From Prevotellaceae bacterium UBA711 (GTDB lineage: Bacteria > Bacteroidota > Bacteroidia > Bacteroidales > Bacteroidaceae), in the NCBI GenBank assembly GCA_002297545.1, contig DBLZ01000042.1, positions 951 through 64,950 of the forward strand: 64,000 nt of DNA. Direction: 5' to 3'. The position numbers and the translations under genes were made by a program. The notes beneath the pieces were generated by a model. That model had not been told where the DNA came from. It saw nothing but the letters and a program-made list of their open reading frames with translations, and searched no databases. This document shows, one piece after another, positions 1 to 9,524 of the stretch (position 1 is its first letter; the number at the start of each line of letters is the position of its first letter).

Positions 1-489
1 CTCTCCGGCAAAACCGTCGTGGCCGTAAACCAGCTGACCGTTGACCACCACGCCACTGCCCACACCGGTTCCAAGGGTAATCTCTATGAAGTTCCTCATG
101 CCACGGGCCGCGCCGTAGGTCATCTCGCCCAGAGCGGCGGCATTGGCATCGTTGGTCATCACCACGGGAATGCCCAGCGCCTCGCTGAACATCTTGGCCA
201 AGGGAATGGTGCCGCGCCACTCCAGATTGGGTGCATCCTCGATACAGCCTGAGTAATAGTTGCCGTTGGGGGCGCCTATGCCCATAGCCTTGATCTTATC
301 TATACCACCCACCTCCTTTATCAAAGGCAGAAGTGCCTGCACACATGCCGTGACGTATTTCTCCACTGTGCCGTGACCTGTGGTAGGAATAGACACAGAC
401 TTGACAATCTTGGCATCCTTGTCTACGATGCCGAACACGGAATTGGTACCTCCCAGGTCCAAGCCGATTACATAAGGGGTCTTGCTCAT
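1..489 (-). CDS. ROK-family sugar kinase/glucokinase, C-terminus cut by window edge
   Basis: ROK kinases phosphorylate glucose, GlcNAc, ManNAc or fructose in the cytoplasm using ATP. The 163 visible residues open with the phosphate-binding motif DLGGTN (about residues 11-16), then carry NDANAAALGE (about 115-124) with the usual catalytic-region Asp, and LGTGVGSG, the phosphate 2 loop, followed by the start of the HxxxGE motif (GHDGFAGE). The zinc-binding Cys cluster of the family would lie beyond the edge. The ATG at 487-489 follows a -7 promoter element at 532-539. The gene is divergent from the LysE-like exporter. Family is clear; the sugar is not. Confidence 0.9.
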   Translation of the reverse strand, partial: MSKTPYVIGLDLGGTNSVFGIVDKDAKIVKSVSIPTTGHGTVEKYVTACVQALLPLIKEVGGIDKIKAMGIGAPNGNYYSGCIEDAPNLEWRGTIPLAKMFSEALGIPVVMTNDANAAALGEMTYGAARGMRNFIEITLGTGVGSGVVVNGQLVYGHDGFAGE

Positions 490-531
490 TTGCAGTTATG
501 GTTTTTAGGTATTAAGATAATGTTCCACAGG

Positions 532-539
532 CAAAGATA
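532..539 (-). promoter_or_regulatory. Bacteroidales -7 promoter element for the ROK kinase
   Basis: Reads TATCTTTG on the minus strand, a full match to TAnnTTTG, 43 bases before the kinase ATG. No good TTTG -33 element is seen at the usual distance. Confidence 0.5.
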
Positions 540-621
540 ATGTTTATTCCCCAATCCATGGCTTTTTTGTCCACAAAATGCGGCCTATATGAAAAAAAAG
601 TCCGTAATTTGCAGACACTAT

Positions 622-1287
622 ATGTGGATACAACCTGTCGATACGTTGGAATTGGTCATCAAGGGGCTGATTGTTGGCATCCTTGCCAGTGCTCCTATGG
701 GACCCGTCGGAGTGCTGACCATTCAGCGTACACTGAACAAGGGCAGATGGTACGGCATGGTCACCGGAGTGGGCGCCGCCGTGTCCGACATCATATATGC
801 AGCCATCTCGTTGCTGGGAATGAACTTCGTGATGGAGTTCATAGAGGATCCGCGCAACATGTTTTGGTTCAAGGTCTTCGGCAGCATCCTGCTGATGATA
901 TTCGGCATATACACCTACTTGAGCAACCCCACCGAGAACCTCCGTCCCGCCAGCCAGACACGCGGTTCGCTGATGCACAACGGGCTGACGGGCTTCCTGG
1001 TGACATTCTCCAACCCCCTGATCATACTGCTCTTCATCGCACTGATGGCACGATTTGAATTCGTCGTGCCCGAGCACTATTGGGAACAGGGCTTGGGCTA
1101 CATGGCCATCTTCGGAGGTGCCATACTGTGGTGGTTCTGCCTTACTTATATAATAGACAAGGTCAGAAACCAGTTTCAGGACAAGACCATTTGCCTGCTG
1201 AACCGCAGCATAGGTGCCATAGTCACCGTGGCAGCCATGATAGGCATACTGTGGACGCTATCGCCTCGGCTGGGTCTGAGCATCTAA
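622..1287 (+). CDS. LysE/RhtB-family amino-acid exporter
   Basis: Inner-membrane exporter of the LysE superfamily, which exports amino acids and related small molecules. The family's N-terminal hallmark is present as SAPMGPVGVLTIQRTLNKGR in the first membrane segment, and about six hydrophobic segments follow. NPLIILLFIALM matches the conserved SNP(x)nL segment in the middle of the family. An upstream in-frame ATG at 589 would add eleven residues (MKKKSVICRHY); 622 is preferred because it places the first membrane helix close to the N-terminus as in relatives. It is followed after 21 bases by the DUF4924 gene, so they are probably cotranscribed. The substrate cannot be told. Confidence 0.8.
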   Translation: MWIQPVDTLELVIKGLIVGILASAPMGPVGVLTIQRTLNKGRWYGMVTGVGAAVSDIIYAAISLLGMNFVMEFIEDPRNMFWFKVFGSILLMIFGIYTYLSNPTENLRPASQTRGSLMHNGLTGFLVTFSNPLIILLFIALMARFEFVVPEHYWEQGLGYMAIFGGAILWWFCLTYIIDKVRNQFQDKTICLLNRSIGAIVTVAAMIGILWTLSPRLGLSI

Positions 1288-1308
1288 CGACATCACAACG
1301 CAAACACC

Positions 1309-1836
1309 ATGTTAATAGCCAAGAAACTAAGGAAACAGAACCTCGTGGCTTATGTCCTCTACATGTATCAGGTGGAGGACATCGTTCGTTCTTACGATTG
1401 CGACATACAGCGTATTGCCGAGGAGTACCTGCCTCGCTTCGACTATGACGACGAGGAACTGGAACAGGCCGTGCAATGGTACGACGGTCTGGCACGCATG
1501 ATCAACGAGGAAGGATGCCGCCAGGCGGGCCACGTGCAGGTTATCCGCAACACCATATTCCTGCTGACCGACCGCCATCGCGAACTACTGGCCGACCCTC
1601 AGGAGGCTATCTACAATGCCGCCTACTACAAGGCGCTGCCCTTCATCGTGGAGCTTCGCAGCAAGGGAAACGGAAAAATGAGGCCCGAACTGGAAACCGC
1701 CCTGGACGCCATGTACGGAGTGACGCTGTTGCGCATGCAGGGCAAACCGGTCAGCGCCGAAACATCGGCAGCCATATCGGCCATAAGCCACTTCCTGAAC
1801 ATGCTGGCAGAGAAATACACGCCGGAGCATCCCTGA
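1309..1836 (+). CDS. DUF4924 family protein
   Basis: A 175-residue soluble, largely helical protein that I recognise as the Bacteroidetes-specific DUF4924 family from its start (MLIAKKLRKQNLVAYVLYMY), its acidic stretch around residues 40-50 and its helical C-terminal half. No catalytic motif or membrane segment is visible, and the family has no established role that I know of. It sits between a LysE-type exporter and release factor 3, all on the same strand with short gaps, so it may belong to the same transcript. Confidence 0.75.
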   Translation: MLIAKKLRKQNLVAYVLYMYQVEDIVRSYDCDIQRIAEEYLPRFDYDDEELEQAVQWYDGLARMINEEGCRQAGHVQVIRNTIFLLTDRHRELLADPQEAIYNAAYYKALPFIVELRSKGNGKMRPELETALDAMYGVTLLRMQGKPVSAETSAAISAISHFLNMLAEKYTPEHP

Positions 1837-1925
1837 GACGACAGACACCGGCACATCGCAGACACAACGAACATACCGTATAACGAAACACTATTATAGA
1901 GAGTACGTAGCATATTGCATAAGAC

Positions 1926-3524
1926 ATGACAGAGGAAATACTACGCAGACGCACATTCGCCATCATCGCACACCCCGACGCGGGTAAGACCACACTGACC
2001 GAGAAGTTTCTGCTCTTCGGCGGACAGATACAGGTGGCCGGAGCTGTAAAGAGCAACAAAATAAAGAAGACCGCCACGTCCGACTGGATGGAGATAGAGA
2101 AGCAGCGCGGTATCTCGGTGACCACCTCGGTGATGGAGTTCGAGTATGCCCCCGAGGGCACACCGGCCGCCAAGCCCTATAAGATAAACATCCTGGACAC
2201 ACCCGGTCACCAGGACTTTGCCGAAGACACGTTCCGCACGCTCACTGCCGTGGACAGCGCCATCATCGTGGTGGATGGTGCCAAGGGTGTGGAGGCACAG
2301 ACACGCAAGTTGATGGAAGTCTGCCGCATGCGCAAGACACCCGTCATCATCTTCATCAACAAGATGGACCGCGAGGGTCGCGACCCGTTCGACCTGCTCG
2401 ACGAGTTGGAGAATGAGTTGAAAATAGCGGTGCGCCCCCTCTCCTGGCCTATCAATCAGGGGCAACGCTTCAAGGGCGTCTATAACATATACGAGCAGAG
2501 GCTGAATCTCTTTCAGGCCAACAAGCAGAAAGTGACCGAGAAGGTGGAAGTGGACATCGTTGGCGAAGAGCTGGACCAATGGGTAGGCCAAGCGGATGCC
2601 GCCAAGTTGCGCGAGGACCTGGAGATGATAGAGGGTGTGTATCCTGCCTTTGACGAAGCGGAATACAAGGAGGCACACCTGGCACCCGTGTTCTTCGGCT
2701 CTGCACTGACCAACTTTGGCGTGCAGGAACTGCTGGACTGCTTCTGCAAGATAGCACCCGCACCACGCCCGGTGATGGCCGAGGAGCGAGAAGTCGACCC
2801 GGACGAGAAGAAGTTCACGGGCTTCATCTTCAAGATAACGGCCAACATCGACCCCAACCACCGCTCCTGCATAGCCTTTTGCAAGGTGTGCTCGGGCCGC
2901 TTCGTCCGCAACGCACCCTACCTGCACGTCCGCAACGGCAAGACGGTGCGTTTCTCCAGCCCCACACAGTTCATGGCCCAGCGCAAGGAGACCATCGACG
3001 AGGCCTGGGCCGGCGACATCGTAGGCCTGCCGGACAACGGCATCTTCAAGATAGGCGACACGCTCACGGAAGGTGAGCAACTGCACTTCCGCGGCCTGCC
3101 TTCATTCTCGCCCAAAATGTTCAAGTACATAGAGAACGCCGACCCGATGAAGACCAAGCAACTGGAAAAGGGCATCAACCAACTGATGGACGAGGGCGTG
3201 GCACAGTTGTTCGTCAACCAGTTCAACGGGCGCAAGATCATAGGCACCGTGGGACAGTTGCAGTTCGAAGTGATCCAGTACCGTCTGGAAAACGAGTACG
3301 GAGCCAAATGCCGCTGGGAACCCATCCATCTGCACAAGGCATGCTGGATATCATGCGAGCCTGGCTACGAGGCCGAGATGGAGAACTTCAAGAAACGCAA
3401 GTACCAGTACATGGCCAAAGACCGCGATGGGCGCGACGTCTTCCTGGCCGACAGCGGCTATGTCCTGAGCATGGCACAGCAGGACTTCGAGCATCTGTTG
3501 TTCCACTTTTCGAGCGAGTTTTAA
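1926..3524 (+). CDS. prfC: Peptide chain release factor 3
   Basis: GTPase that removes RF1/RF2 from the ribosome after peptide release. The 532-residue length is normal for RF3. G-domain motifs are all seen: [13 protein letters not shown] (G1, about 17-29), the switch II motif DTPGHQDF (about 90-97) and [12 protein letters not shown] (G4, about 145-156). RF3-specific features follow, including SWPINQG and the C-terminal [18 protein letters not shown]. Start ATG is 90 bases after the DUF4924 gene. Confidence 0.97.
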   Translation: MTEEILRRRTFAIIAHPDAGKTTLTEKFLLFGGQIQVAGAVKSNKIKKTATSDWMEIEKQRGISVTTSVMEFEYAPEGTPAAKPYKINILDTPGHQDFAEDTFRTLTAVDSAIIVVDGAKGVEAQTRKLMEVCRMRKTPVIIFINKMDREGRDPFDLLDELENELKIAVRPLSWPINQGQRFKGVYNIYEQRLNLFQANKQKVTEKVEVDIVGEELDQWVGQADAAKLREDLEMIEGVYPAFDEAEYKEAHLAPVFFGSALTNFGVQELLDCFCKIAPAPRPVMAEEREVDPDEKKFTGFIFKITANIDPNHRSCIAFCKVCSGRFVRNAPYLHVRNGKTVRFSSPTQFMAQRKETIDEAWAGDIVGLPDNGIFKIGDTLTEGEQLHFRGLPSFSPKMFKYIENADPMKTKQLEKGINQLMDEGVAQLFVNQFNGRKIIGTVGQLQFEVIQYRLENEYGAKCRWEPIHLHKACWISCEPGYEAEMENFKKRKYQYMAKDRDGRDVFLADSGYVLSMAQQDFEHLLFHFSSEF

Positions 3525-3623
3525 GGCCACACACACGAAACACACCGGCATCGGTCATACCTTATATTATAATACGCGCGCACGAACAGGACAAACCTGC
3601 AGACGCGCATCACAATCAAGCAC

Positions 3624-4190
3624 ATGAACTGCGAAATAGACATCAAGCAAGCCGTGGACTGCCTCCGCAAGGGGGGCGTCATCCTATACCCCACCGACAC
3701 GGTATGGGGGCTGGGATGCGATGCCACCAACGAGGCGGCCGTGAGACGTATCTATGAAATCAAGCAGCGCCAGGACGCCAAGGCCATGCTGTGCCTTGTG
3801 GACAAGCCCGACCGCATACAGCGCTACTTCCGCACCATCCCCGACGTGGCATGGGACATCTTCGACTCAGCCAACTCGCCTGTGAGCGTAATACTGGACG
3901 GTGCCGAGGGCGTGGCTCCCAGCCTGGTGGCTGAGGACGGATCGTTGGGAATAAGGGTGACGCGAGAGCAATTCTCGCATGACATCTGCTACCGCCTGCA
4001 ACGCCCCCTCGTGAGCACCAGTGCCAACATCAGCGGAGAACCCACGGCACGCACCTTCCGCGAAATAAGTGAGGAGATCAAGTCACAGGTGGACTACATC
4101 TGCTCCTTCCGCCGCGGCGACAACATTCCCGGCGCGCCAAGCCGCATAATCAAGCTGGGGCTGGACAGTAGCGTGAAGATCATCCGATAA
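3624..4190 (+). CDS. L-threonylcarbamoyladenylate synthase (Sua5/YwlC/YrdC)
   Basis: Makes threonylcarbamoyl-AMP from threonine, bicarbonate and ATP for the t6A37 modification of ANN-decoding tRNAs. The 188 residues form a single YrdC domain: GGVILYPTDTVWGLGCDA near the N-terminus (nucleotide/threonine pocket), the basic KQRQDAKAM region, and STSANISGEPTARTF near residue 135, the conserved STSANxSG motif. No C-terminal Sua5 domain is present, so it is the short TsaC/YwlC-like form. It lies 99 bases after prfC on the same strand. Confidence 0.93.
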   Translation: MNCEIDIKQAVDCLRKGGVILYPTDTVWGLGCDATNEAAVRRIYEIKQRQDAKAMLCLVDKPDRIQRYFRTIPDVAWDIFDSANSPVSVILDGAEGVAPSLVAEDGSLGIRVTREQFSHDICYRLQRPLVSTSANISGEPTARTFREISEEIKSQVDYICSFRRGDNIPGAPSRIIKLGLDSSVKIIR

Positions 4191-4264
4191 AGGGTTGTGA
4201 GGCTATCGCCTCCACGCAAGCCTTTCCTCCCCCCTCACCACCCCTGCCACAAATAGCACACCAC

Positions 4265-6061
4265 ATGAATACACGCAATACTGCCGCAGCCATGCTACGC
4301 TGGCGCAGACGCCACTTAGACAAGATAAGCGATGAACGCCTGGTGCTGTTCATCAGTTTCCTGGTGGGCATATTCACAGCCCTGGCGGGATGGTTGCTGA
4401 AGTGGATCATCCACAACATAGAGCACGTACTGACATACAGTTACTCCAGCACCGGAGCCAACTGGCTCAACCTGATATTCCCTGTGGTGGGCATAGGCAT
4501 CACCATGCTCTTCATACGCTATGTCGTGCGCGACGACATCAGCCATGGCGTTACCAAAATACTGTTTGCCCTGGCACGCAACAAAAGTAAGATAAAACTC
4601 CACAACACCTACACCTCGCTACTTGCCTCGGCCATCACCATCGGCTTTGGCGGCAGCGTGGGTGCCGAGGCTCCCATCGTGCTCACCGGCAGTGCCATAG
4701 GCAGCAACCTGGGGCGTCTGTTCCATTTGTCGGGCAGGCACATGATGCTACTGGTGGGATGCGGTGCGGCAGGTGCTGTGGCAGGTATATTCAAGGCTCC
4801 TATAGCCGGTCTGGTATTCGTATTGGAAGTACTGATGATAGACCTGACCATGGGGTCCCTGCTGCCCTTGCTGGTCAGCTGCGTAACAGCGGCCGCCGTT
4901 ACCTTCAGCCTCTCCGGAATGGGGGCGGTGTTCGAGTTCCACCTGATAGACCCCTTCGTCGTAAAACGCATACCGGCCTATCTGTCACTGGGAATATGCT
5001 GTGGTTTGGTGGCCCTGTACTTCACGCGTACCATGAACTGGCTGGAAGGTATCTTCCGCGACTTGCAACTACCCTACAAGAAGTTCCTCTTGGGCGGTGC
5101 CATGCTGAGCATACTCATATTCCTCTTCCCGTCGCTCTACGGTGAAGGCTACACTCTGATAGAACTGCTGCTCAACGGCAAGAGCATGGAGGACTGGCAA
5201 CAGGCCATGGACGGATCCTTCTTCGCAGGCCACACCAAAATGCTCATTCCATACCTGGTGTTGGTCATACTGATGAAAGTGTTTGCCTCCACGGCCACCA
5301 ATGGCGGAGGCGGTTGCGGCGGCATATTTGCCCCCTCCCTCTTCCTGGGATGCGTGGCCGGCTTCGTGTTCTCACGCCTATGGAACTACTACACGCCACT
5401 CGGTATAGAAGTATCAGAATGTAACTTCGCCATGATGGGCATGTGCGGACTTATGAGCGGCGTGATGCACGCCCCACTGACAGGCATTTTCCTGATTGCC
5501 GAGCTGACAGGCGGCTACGGCATGTTCGTCCCACTGATGATGGTGGCCGTGATGGCATACCTCACCATAAAGGCGTTCGAACCTCACAGCATCTATGCCA
5601 TGCGCCTGGCCAGACGTGGCGAACTGCTCACCCACCACACCGACCGCTCCGTGCTGACGCTCATGAGCATGGACTCTGTGATTGAGAAAAGCGACAAGGT
5701 GCTGTATCCCGACCAAACCCTCGGCGACGTGGCAAACCTGGTGGCAAACAGCAAGGGCTACATCTTCCCTGTTGTCAACCGGCAGATGCAACTGGTAGGT
5801 ATCATGCGCCTGGACGACATACGCCACCTGGTCTTCCGCCCGGAGTTGTTCCAGCGCTTCCGCGTGTCCCAACTGATGATACAGCCCCCGGCCATTCTTG
5901 GCATGGACAGCAATATGGATGCCGTGATACGCACCTTCGACAACACTCACTCATGGAATCTGCCCGTAGCGGACAAAGACGGCATCTTCGTGGGATTCAT
6001 ACGCAAGAGCACCATATTGTCGGTGTACAGACGCATATTGTCCGACTACTCCAACGACTGA
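4265..6061 (+). CDS. ClC-type chloride channel/antiporter with CBS pair
   Basis: Membrane protein of 598 residues that moves chloride, probably in exchange for protons. The N-terminal two thirds hold about ten hydrophobic helices with ClC signatures: GGSVGAEAPIVLTG (the GxExP selectivity region, about residues 124-137), GCGAAGAVAGIFKAPIAG, and GGGGCGGIFAPSLFLG (the second GxFxP-type loop). The last about 130 residues (from LTLMSMDSVIEK) form two CBS domains, regulatory modules that bind adenine nucleotides. The gating-type glutamate in GAEAP suggests an antiporter. It lies 74 bases after the Sua5-like gene. Confidence 0.93.
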   Translation: MNTRNTAAAMLRWRRRHLDKISDERLVLFISFLVGIFTALAGWLLKWIIHNIEHVLTYSYSSTGANWLNLIFPVVGIGITMLFIRYVVRDDISHGVTKILFALARNKSKIKLHNTYTSLLASAITIGFGGSVGAEAPIVLTGSAIGSNLGRLFHLSGRHMMLLVGCGAAGAVAGIFKAPIAGLVFVLEVLMIDLTMGSLLPLLVSCVTAAAVTFSLSGMGAVFEFHLIDPFVVKRIPAYLSLGICCGLVALYFTRTMNWLEGIFRDLQLPYKKFLLGGAMLSILIFLFPSLYGEGYTLIELLLNGKSMEDWQQAMDGSFFAGHTKMLIPYLVLVILMKVFASTATNGGGGCGGIFAPSLFLGCVAGFVFSRLWNYYTPLGIEVSECNFAMMGMCGLMSGVMHAPLTGIFLIAELTGGYGMFVPLMMVAVMAYLTIKAFEPHSIYAMRLARRGELLTHHTDRSVLTLMSMDSVIEKSDKVLYPDQTLGDVANLVANSKGYIFPVVNRQMQLVGIMRLDDIRHLVFRPELFQRFRVSQLMIQPPAILGMDSNMDAVIRTFDNTHSWNLPVADKDGIFVGFIRKSTILSVYRRILSDYSND

Positions 6062-6295
6062 CGATATTCTCTGTCCGTGCCCCTGTGCATAGACAAAGGC
6101 CCTGACATTTATCCCACCGGGCGTTCATCAGGGTCTCCATCCAAGACAACCTCCGAAGTCCCTGTTTTGCCCTTACAGACTTACATTCAAACACCTATAT
6201 ATATGACAAGAACAGCAATACAACTGCCTCCAATAGACATTATTTATTCCCAAACATACCGACACTCCAGATGGCTGTGGACAACAGTATGAGGA

Positions 6296-6363
6296 CTTAC
6301 GTGAGTTCGGGATAAGAAACATGTTATAAAAGTTGGTAATATCTTGTCCCGAACTCACGTAAG
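6296..6363. repeat. 22-bp inverted repeat with 24-bp spacer
   Basis: Arm 6296-6317 (CTTACGTGAGTTCGGGATAA...) and arm 6342-6363 are reverse complements except for one position that would be a G-U pair in RNA. It is too large for a typical operator, is not followed by a T-run, and sits in the 367-base gap after the ClC gene, directly against the 5' edge of a headless open frame. It could be the two ends of a decayed small insertion element or a strong hairpin. Nothing else is visible in the gap. Confidence 0.6.
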
Positions 6364-6614
6364 ATATAACCGTACAAGGACTGGGCACAACCACATTATT
6401 CTCCACTGTAGACTCTCCACTATGCGGCATGGATCCTAATAATTCTGATTATAGACGTGGATATAGTAGCTCAACGCCAGATGCCAATGGAGGAATCAGA
6501 TTAGCCACAAAATGCATTCATATCATTTCCAACCTGTCTGGCAGATCCTATAATATGTGGTATCCTTGTAAACCAGAAGAAGTACAATGGAAATATAATT
6601 TGATAAACATGTAA
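6364..6614 (+). pseudogene. Headless gene remnant in an AT-rich patch
   Basis: From an in-frame stop at the edge of the inverted repeat, the frame is open to 6614 and encodes about 82 residues, with an internal ATG at 6429 that would give 61. The reading (VQGLGTTTLFSTVDSPLCG at its start) looks like the interior of a protein, with no start codon upstream of residue 23. I do not recognise the family. Codon use is AT-rich compared with neighbours, like the lipoprotein that follows four bases later, so both probably arrived together. A small intact protein from 6429 is the alternative. Confidence 0.4.
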
Positions 6615-6618
6615 TAAT

Positions 6619-7116
6619 ATGTTTAGAATCAAGAGTAATATCATATTGTCTCTATTCTTTATTTTTGCATCTGCATCATGCAACAACACCGAAGTACCTA
6701 CTACTAATGCCATACACATAGGACACACATTTGAACCAATCGTAACCTCCATGGTGCCTACTTCAATTATATCCCTACCTAATGGTGTATCATTTGAGGG
6801 TATCATAATAAATTCCGCATCAGAGCTCATTAACAAAGTGCATCCAGATATAATCAACACAGACCATCAATATGAAACAATGAATTACTCGGATAGTAGT
6901 CTCATCTCTTTGAGATTTAGGTTATTCTACTCTCCTATTGATAGTAAGCATAACATATTACAGGATGCGAATGGTGACATAATCGTGCAGCAATTGCTAT
7001 CTGTTAATGAAACCATGAATAAGGACGGTTACTTCATCATGATTAATATGTCAACAAGCAAACTTCCATCCAATGCCAATGTCCGCATAGAGCAGTCGCT
7101 TACATTTATTCCATAA
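6619..7116 (+). CDS. Putative lipoprotein, function unknown
   Basis: 165 residues. The N-terminus has a basic start, a hydrophobic core (IILSLFFIFASAS) and a lipobox-like SASC around residue 21, so it should be exported and lipidated. The mature part resembles a small beta-rich surface protein but matches no family I know. Base composition is clearly more AT-rich than the flanking host genes, suggesting recent transfer. It follows the remnant after a few bases and is closed by a strong hairpin at 7135-7178. Confidence 0.6.
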   Translation: MFRIKSNIILSLFFIFASASCNNTEVPTTNAIHIGHTFEPIVTSMVPTSIISLPNGVSFEGIIINSASELINKVHPDIINTDHQYETMNYSDSSLISLRFRLFYSPIDSKHNILQDANGDIIVQQLLSVNETMNKDGYFIMINMSTSKLPSNANVRIEQSLTFIP

Positions 7117-7134
7117 CCTGTCGATAATAATATG

Positions 7135-7178
7135 ACGGCAAATGGCTTCCGACACAATAATCGGAAGCCATTTGCCGT
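7135..7178 (+). terminator. Strong hairpin terminator
   Basis: An 18-bp perfect stem (ACGGCAAATGGCTTCCGA at 7135-7152 with its complement at 7161-7178) and an 8-nt loop, 19 bases after the lipoprotein stop, followed by TTATATC. It closes the rightward unit; the rest of the gap to 7379 shows nothing clear. Confidence 0.75.
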
Positions 7179-7378
7179 TATATCAATAGAGTAGCAAAAA
7201 CGCCTGCACATGATGGGACGCTACATGACACAGACCGGACCAAGTCACCACACAAAACACTACACGCCTATGCCACAATCTCTACCCCAACCCATCCTTT
7301 TACCTAAACAAGAAGTACTGGACGCGCTGCGGCGCTTTGCACGCGAATACCGCCCGGCATAGTCGGGAGCACCAAGTC

Positions 7379-7969
7379 CTACACGGCCAAGTCGAGGCTG
7401 TTCTCCATAATCATCTTGCGCAGATTGAGCGTGGCATAACGCATGCGCCCCAAGGCCGTATTGATGCTCACGTTGGTAATGCGCGCAATCTCCTTGAAGG
7501 ACAACTCCTCGTAGAAGCGCAGGTGTACTATTTCCTGCTGCACCATGGGCAAGCGTGAGATCATATTGCCCAAGGTCTGCACGTCAGCCATACGCAACAT
7601 TTCCTCCTCGTGGCATTCCTGTGCAAACCCGGAATTGTTGTATATCACATCCATCTGCCCGTCAGTGTCCAGCCTGAATGTGCTTTTATTGCTTCTCGTG
7701 GCATCAACCACCAGGTTATGGGCAATGCGCATGAGCCAAGCCGAGAACTTACCCGTGGTGCGATACTGATGCCCACGGATACACATTATGGCCTTCATGA
7801 AAGTCTCCTGAAACACGTCATTGGCCCTGTCCACGTCCTGAGTCAGGCGCACAATGTATGCAAAAACACGTTCCTGATTACGTGACAACAATACATCGAA
7901 AGCCTCGTCTACACCTTGCTCATACAATCCCACCAGATCATGGTCGGTCATTGCAGCGTACTTGCTCAT
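7379..7969 (-). CDS. ECF-type RNA polymerase sigma factor
   Basis: 196 residues with both sigma-70 halves. Region 2 lies at about residues 25-95 (VFAYIVRLTQDVDRANDVFQ, then KFSAWLMRIAHNLVVDATR), and region 4 at about 130-185 (LPMVQQEIVHLRFYEELSFK followed by a helix-turn-helix INTALGRMRYA). No anti-sigma gene is adjacent, unlike the FecIR-type pairs common in Bacteroidales, so it is more like the stand-alone housekeeping ECF factors. It is divergent from the GH43-like gene. Confidence 0.9.
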   Translation of the reverse strand: MSKYAAMTDHDLVGLYEQGVDEAFDVLLSRNQERVFAYIVRLTQDVDRANDVFQETFMKAIMCIRGHQYRTTGKFSAWLMRIAHNLVVDATRSNKSTFRLDTDGQMDVIYNNSGFAQECHEEEMLRMADVQTLGNMISRLPMVQQEIVHLRFYEELSFKEIARITNVSINTALGRMRYATLNLRKMIMENSLDLAV

Positions 7970-8293
7970 TCTTCTATGCTATTTCAATTAAGGAGTAGAC
8001 ATTTCTCTATAGGCTTCTGCTTGTGTTTGGTTGTACGTTACGGTTGTCTCCATGCCTGTTTTCACAGACACCGGCAGCAAAGTACGCCTTTTTTCATGAA
8101 ACCAGCAAGCATTTGCCACTAAAAGTTGCGCTTTTCCCCACTCCAAGGAAACATTTCTGCCATACGTACGCCCAATTGCATCATTCTATGCCCACTCTGT
8201 GCAATATATAGCGTGGAAATACCGTTCGCACGTTTTTACATCGCTCATTCAACTTTCCCCTTGCCCCATGGCCATATTACGGACAAAAATACA

Positions 8294-8301
8294 TAACTTT
8301 G
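8294..8301 (+). promoter_or_regulatory. -7 promoter element for the GH43-like gene
   Basis: TAACTTTG matches TAnnTTTG, 51 bases before the chosen ATG at 8352. It lies inside an open frame that extends up to 8199, which argues for the downstream start. The divergent gap 7970-8351 holds no other clear site. Confidence 0.5.
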
Positions 8302-8351
8302 TCTCAGCTAACAAACAACCGGGACATTTCATCCGTAAAACATCTATAGAT

Positions 8352-9368
8352 ATGAGCAGACACACACACCTTGCAACAGCCCTGCTATGCATAGGGCTGA
8401 TGGCTATGAGCACAGCATGCGGCACAGGCAGACATAGCACCGGCACCCCCGACAACTGGGTAACAATCACCAACGGCCAACTGTGGCTCACCCCCGAGGG
8501 CGACACCGTGCAGGCCCACGCTCCCGGCTTCCTGCGCCAGGGCAACACGTGGTACATGGTGGGAGAAGATCGGGGAAAGGAATATAATCCAGACGTGAAT
8601 CTATATAGCAGCACCGACCTGCAAACGTGGCACTTCGTCAAGAAGATTATCCGGAACGGCGTCACAAGCCCCGACCTTGGCACAAAGCGCATGATAGAGC
8701 GGGCCAAAATCCTCTACAATGCCAAGACCAAGCGCTACGTGGTGTGGTGCCATTGGGAGGCGAGCAACTACGGTGCCTCTGAGGCGGCATGCTTCTCCAG
8801 CGACCGCATCGATGGCGACTACCGTTTGGAATGGAGCGGTCGCCCCATGGGCATCAAGAGCCGCGACTGCAACGTATTCGTGGACAACGACGGTACGGCA
8901 TACTTCATCGCCACCACAGAGGAAAACCAGCACCTCGGCCTTTTCCGTCTCTCCGACAACTATCTATCCGCTGCCGCCCACACGCAGCTCTTCCCCGGGC
9001 AACAGCGCGAGGCACCGGCCATCGTACGCCTGGGCAACCGCTACTTCATGTTCTCTTCGGCCTGCACTGGCTGGGCGCCCAACCAATGCAAACTATCATG
9101 GACCGATGACCTACACCGTGGATGGAGCGATCTGGAGCCTATAGGAGACAGCAAGGCATTCCGCACCCAACCCGCCGCCATACTGGAGATACGCGGCACC
9201 CGCGCCACCACCTACCTCTACGTGGGCGACCGTTGGAAGGACCCCACCCTGGCCGAGACCAAGACCATCATGTTTCCCGTCACCTTCACCGACACGTCAT
9301 GCGACTTCCAGTACCGCGACTCTTTCCAGATCAACTTCAAGACCGGAGAATGGCGCGAAAAGAGGTAA
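8352..9368 (+). CDS. GH43-like five-bladed propeller glycoside hydrolase, lipoprotein
   Basis: Secreted enzyme of 338 residues. The N-terminus has a hydrophobic segment ending in a lipobox-like STAC around residue 25. The body shows beta-propeller repeats typical of GH43: NLYSSTDLQTWHF, RAKILYNAKTKRYVVWCHW, DCNVFVDNDGTAYFIATT, EAPAIVRLGNRYFMFSS and a WS-DL segment. This pattern resembles the GH43 groups acting on galactans, but the catalytic set cannot be assigned by eye. The frame is open to 8199; 8352 is chosen because the signal sequence begins there and a promoter lies at 8294. Confidence 0.75.
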   Translation: MSRHTHLATALLCIGLMAMSTACGTGRHSTGTPDNWVTITNGQLWLTPEGDTVQAHAPGFLRQGNTWYMVGEDRGKEYNPDVNLYSSTDLQTWHFVKKIIRNGVTSPDLGTKRMIERAKILYNAKTKRYVVWCHWEASNYGASEAACFSSDRIDGDYRLEWSGRPMGIKSRDCNVFVDNDGTAYFIATTEENQHLGLFRLSDNYLSAAAHTQLFPGQQREAPAIVRLGNRYFMFSSACTGWAPNQCKLSWTDDLHRGWSDLEPIGDSKAFRTQPAAILEIRGTRATTYLYVGDRWKDPTLAETKTIMFPVTFTDTSCDFQYRDSFQINFKTGEWREKR

Positions 9369-9454
9369 CAAAACAGCCTTAGACTTCAAATCCGTATCTC
9401 AGACGAAACAAGACTCTGCCCACAGTCCCTTTTACAATTGTGCTGGATTATAAA

Positions 9455-9490
9455 ACAACGCGGCCGATTTTACAAAATCGGCCGCGTTGT
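9455..9490. terminator. Bidirectional terminator hairpin
   Basis: Two 17-bp perfect complementary arms (9455-9471 and 9474-9490, core GCGGCCGATTTT) between convergent genes. It has A/T-rich flanks and probably serves both. Confidence 0.7.
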
Positions 9491-9524
9491 AAGTATAGAC
9501 TAATAGTCCCCATTCATTCGGCTG

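Noticed and set aside
1941..3086. Leftward frame of 381 codons within prfC
   Set aside because: Antisense shadow of a well-supported release factor gene.
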